DNA from: a virus
Length of the DNA: 23,647 bases
IMG/VR virus record: IMGVR_UViG_3300026488_000052
Span: 1-23,647 of that record
Reading direction: 5' to 3' (one strand)
The translations under genes were made by a program, and so were the position numbers. The notes under the pieces were generated by a model. The model ran no database searches. It worked only from the letters and a program-made list of their open reading frames with translations, and was not told the origin of the DNA. This document shows positions 21,192 through 23,647 of the stretch, in pieces; position 1 is the first letter of the stretch; every line of letters begins with the position of its first letter.

Positions 21192-21836
21192 TTAAATTTT
21201 AGGAAACGGTGGAAGTTTAGAATTTTCTACCTTAAAGTTCTCAACTTCATCTAAACTTGCTAAATTCTCAATCTGACTTTCTATTTCATAATATTTCTGT
21301 TTAACAAGTTGAACCCATCCTGTTCTAACACCTACCTTGATGAGCTGTTCCCATACAAAGCTAGCGTGAATTGTTCGTCCGTTCCAAGTAAAAGTAATCT
21401 CATTACCCGTTTCATCTTTTGATAGCTTGTTTACTTCATCTTGCAATGTTGAAGTGTTAGATAAGATATTAGCTGATGCTTCATATACTTTACTTGCGAT
21501 CTCGTCAGCTGTTAGCGATAGTTTACTTATAAGTAATGTTGTGAAAAACTCTTTGTCAGCTAAATCTGATTTTTGCTTTGCATCTGGATAATGTAAAAAG
21601 ATGTAAGAAGTTATAAACTCTGACAATCTATTTAATAACTCTTTCTTCTTTCGTGAAATGTACTCAGATAAAAGCTCACTATCTTTTCTAATATCTACAA
21701 CTTGATTGTTTTTAACTGTTAAATACTCAACGTCATCTAATGTCAAATCTTCAAATATCTGATACTCTGATACCTTAACATACTTTTTATCGTCTGTTGC
21801 TACAACTTTACCATTCTCAATCCAAGCATAGAGCAT
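21192..21836 (-). CDS. Fibre-region assembly-like protein, long paralogue of 17079
   Basis: 214 residues. The N-terminal 50 residues (MLYAWIENGKVVATDDKKYVK) resemble the head of phage tail-fibre assembly proteins, which start with a small beta hairpin. The rest is helical and paralogous to the 17079-17504 protein, including WEQLIKVGVRTGWVQLVKQKYY. A 20-residue loop (DETGNEITFTWNGRTIHAS) is inserted here and missing from the paralogue. It overlaps the upstream gene by one base. I infer it is an assembly factor or adaptor for the LamG fibre that follows 19 bp later. Confidence 0.65.
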   Translation of the reverse strand: MLYAWIENGKVVATDDKKYVKVSEYQIFEDLTLDDVEYLTVKNNQVVDIRKDSELLSEYISRKKKELLNRLSEFITSYIFLHYPDAKQKSDLADKEFFTTLLISKLSLTADEIASKVYEASANILSNTSTLQDEVNKLSKDETGNEITFTWNGRTIHASFVWEQLIKVGVRTGWVQLVKQKYYEIESQIENLASLDEVENFKVENSKLPPFPKI

Positions 21837-22438
21837 TATACTATCCTCCTAATTGTAAGAATACCTGAGATAGTACCTCCTGAACTTATTCTTACTTTTC
21901 CAAAATCATTCCATATGGTTGTAGTATCAATCCATTTACAGGAACCTACACATAAACTTTTTCTTCCACTACAAAGACCTGAAATCATCTTACAATCTGT
22001 ATATGTAGAAATGATGAAGTTATATATTATAGGATGAGTATCTGCAGTTCCACCTAAAGGATCCACAGAGAAACAAGAGCAGATAAACTCACTTTGATAA
22101 CCAATAGCATCTACATTGCTATTTCCATCATTATCTCTAAAATATATAAAATCTCTCCCAAACGAATCAGTGTAAGAGCTACCATTGGGATAAAGAAAGA
22201 AGTCTAGGTTAGTGCTTGAGCTGTAGCTTATCACTAAAGTAAACTCAAATAACATATTACTAATGTTAGTTAGTGGAACATCAAAGACATTACTAATACT
22301 ATTAAACTCTATCTTAATAACTTCGCCAGGTTCTGGAGTAATAGGAGTATCTCCTAAATTCATAATTCTGAGGCTTATTTTATCTAATAATGTCAATCTG
22401 GAGACATTTGATAAATCAGACTTTGCAACTATACTCAT
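21836..22438 (-). CDS. Small beta-rich virion protein
   Basis: 200 residues, mostly beta strand with Ser/Thr/Asn-rich loops (VISYSSSTNLDFFLYPNGSS). Cysteines cluster at 118-120 and 149-166 (DCKMISGLCSGRKSLCVGSC), a possible disulfide or metal patch. The last strands (GKVRISSGGTISGILTIRRI) are typical of phage fibre or tail subunits. No family recognised. Its start is 13 bp after the stop of the upstream fibre-like gene and its stop overlaps the next start by one base. It could be a tail adaptor or decoration protein. Confidence 0.58.
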   Translation of the reverse strand: MSIVAKSDLSNVSRLTLLDKISLRIMNLGDTPITPEPGEVIKIEFNSISNVFDVPLTNISNMLFEFTLVISYSSSTNLDFFLYPNGSSYTDSFGRDFIYFRDNDGNSNVDAIGYQSEFICSCFSVDPLGGTADTHPIIYNFIISTYTDCKMISGLCSGRKSLCVGSCKWIDTTTIWNDFGKVRISSGGTISGILTIRRIV

Positions 22439-22451
22439 AACTTACCCTCAC

Positions 22452-23647
22452 TTATGATATTGGTTCAAACTTTAAATTATCATTATCAATGTATAGCTTA
22501 TAAAGCTTACCTGTTGACTGATCTCTCAATATAATATAGTCAGCGTGATTACTAGTCCAACTAGGCACTAAACTTTGAAGTTTAGTATTATTATCTTCTG
22601 AAACATCAACATAACCGAACTTCTCAGTAAATACAATCGTATCTCCAGCGTGTAGTGGTAGTTTAAACTTTACGGACATGCTATCTACTTCTTCATAATC
22701 AACATTGGGTATCAGTCTTACACGATTAAGATAGACTTCAAGAGACTTACTATCAGGAGTATATGTTGCTCCGTTTGGGAGAGTTATGATAGTGCCCTCA
22801 GGTTTATCTTCCTCAATATTAAGGATTTCAAACATTCTAGTATCAGAAAAATATGCTCCACCAGGTATTTTGTAATGATAGAGAACACCGAAACTGTTGA
22901 GTTCAGCGTCACTATTAAAAGTAAATCTGAATCTGATTTTCTTAAAACCTGCTGATACAGTGATTATCTTATCAGGCTCACAGGTAGACCAAGTTGTACC
23001 ACCGTCAACAGAATACTCTATGTTTGGAGTAACAGATGAGTTTAAATGGACGAAAAATCTATAGTCGTTTTCACTTAGATTAAGTAAATCATCAGTTTCT
23101 AAAGTAGTTCCTGACTGGATTATATATTTACTATCATATCTATTATGGTTAGCACTACCTGAAACTATATGAAGAGAGTCTTCTAATAGTTTATCATAAT
23201 ACACATCCTGAAATGGAGTACTGAGTAAAAGAGAGTAATATTCTAAGTCTTCAAAAGTGACTAGATTACTAATATCTCCGACACTACCACCTGAAACTGA
23301 CGATCCTAGTATTATATAACCATTACCTAAACTAACGCCAACTTTCACAAGAGTTTTATCAGTAATTATTTTTCCTTCCTCAGTATCGGATAAGTAGAGC
23401 TCTTCTCCAGATGCAAAAGAATAGTTAGTTTTGATAAGTCCTGAAACTATCATTCTATTATTTTCAAGATCAGCATAACCAACTACTTGAGATTTTTCAC
23501 TACCATCAGCTAAAGCAGGGTAATATTTACCATCAGCTCCTCTATATACTAACATTCCGTGAGTTACGGAACTGTCAAAAGTAGGATTGGGGTCATAAGT
23601 CAAACCTTTTGGGATGATAGACGAAGGATCGTCAGAAATACCGTTAT
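22452..23647 (-). CDS. Fibre or tail-tip protein, C-terminal part (5' end outside window)
   Basis: The frame remains open to the right edge: the TTG at 23603 has no Shine-Dalgarno, and the residues before it (NGISDDPSSIIPKG) read naturally into it. The visible 398 residues begin with a short repeat-like domain, HGMLVYRGADGKYYPALAD, SQVVGYADLENN and GEELYLSDTEEGKI, which is commonly seen in phage fibre and tail proteins. They continue with beta-rich domains (VNYS-type 'YSVDGGTTWSTC', 'GGAYFSDTRMFEI', 'VYLNRVRLIPNVDYEEV'). The last of these resembles a fibre domain in which Y-L-N-x-R-L-x-P-x-x-D-Y is recurrent. Role in host binding or tail assembly is inferred from neighbours. Confidence 0.65.
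   Translation of the reverse strand, partial: NGISDDPSSIIPKGLTYDPNPTFDSSVTHGMLVYRGADGKYYPALADGSEKSQVVGYADLENNRMIVSGLIKTNYSFASGEELYLSDTEEGKIITDKTLVKVGVSLGNGYIILGSSVSGGSVGDISNLVTFEDLEYYSLLLSTPFQDVYYDKLLEDSLHIVSGSANHNRYDSKYIIQSGTTLETDDLLNLSENDYRFFVHLNSSVTPNIEYSVDGGTTWSTCEPDKIITVSAGFKKIRFRFTFNSDAELNSFGVLYHYKIPGGAYFSDTRMFEILNIEEDKPEGTIITLPNGATYTPDSKSLEVYLNRVRLIPNVDYEEVDSMSVKFKLPLHAGDTIVFTEKFGYVDVSEDNNTKLQSLVPSWTSNHADYIILRDQSTGKLYKLYIDNDNLKFEPIS

Noticed and set aside
23603-23605. TTG as the start of the right-most fibre-like gene
   Set aside because: The frame stays open to the right edge and no ribosome site precedes the TTG, so the gene is incomplete here.
1-23647. CRISPR array, tRNA genes, insertion sequence, integrase or toxin-antitoxin pair
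   Set aside because: I saw no regularly spaced repeats with spacers, no cloverleaf with CCA-type end, no transposase or integrase motifs, and no recognisable toxin-antitoxin pair. Small pairs could be missed by eye.

Overview
The window is a stretch of an AT-rich (by eye roughly one third G+C) tailed bacteriophage genome or prophage. Two gene blocks point at each other. Rightward (+) genes from the left edge to 11668 carry replication, recombination and small early-type functions. Leftward (-) genes from the right edge down to 11691 carry tail fibre, lysis and tail-tip functions. The blocks meet at a perfect 14-bp hairpin (11667-11699) that probably ends transcription from both sides. The host is most likely a Gram-negative bacterium, because the lysis region contains an overlapping pair that looks like inner- and outer-membrane spanins. 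The Lys/Glu/Ile-rich proteins and the family-4-type Fe-S uracil-DNA glycosylase would suit a thermophile such as a member of Aquificota, but that is only a guess.

Plus block. It opens with the C-terminal end of a DnaB/RecA-like ATPase (3-350). Promoter P1 then precedes two small unknown genes, a 52-residue zinc-ribbon protein and a 902-residue uracil-DNA glycosylase / 3'-5' exonuclease / family A DNA polymerase fusion. Promoter P2 precedes a sigma-factor-like protein, an SbcD-like nuclease, a small lytic transglycosylase-like protein and an SbcC-like ATPase. Next comes a damaged accessory stretch (7754-9671). It holds a coiled-coil gene broken into frames at A6 runs, an NPPY adenine-type methyltransferase, a second methyltransferase that has lost its middle, and the C-terminal piece of a metallophosphoesterase. 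Two near-identical ~50-bp segments lie at its ends. A membrane protein and an intrinsic terminator follow. Promoter P3 then drives two small genes and a tandem pair of paralogous 152-residue proteins of unknown function.

The three plus-strand promoters share one architecture. Each has a consensus-like -35 (TTGAyT/TTGATA), a 16-17 bp spacer and TATATT, overlaid by TTTTCNGAAAA palindromes repeated exactly every 21 bp (two helical turns). This looks like one phage regulon with an unidentified regulator, and is the strongest regulatory signal in the window.

Minus block, in transcription order from the right edge: a fibre-like protein (5' end outside the window), a small virion-type protein, a fibre-assembly-like protein, a LamG-domain fibre, a DUF4376-like assembly protein, a second fibre-like protein, a paralogue of the first assembly-like protein, and a small beta-rich protein. 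These are followed by several small membrane/coiled-coil proteins, the spanin-like pair, a DUF350-like membrane protein, a lytic transglycosylase, a permuted NlpC/P60-like amidase, an unknown protein, a PAAR spike-tip protein and an HExxH metallopeptidase. Spacing is tight throughout, as expected for one late operon.
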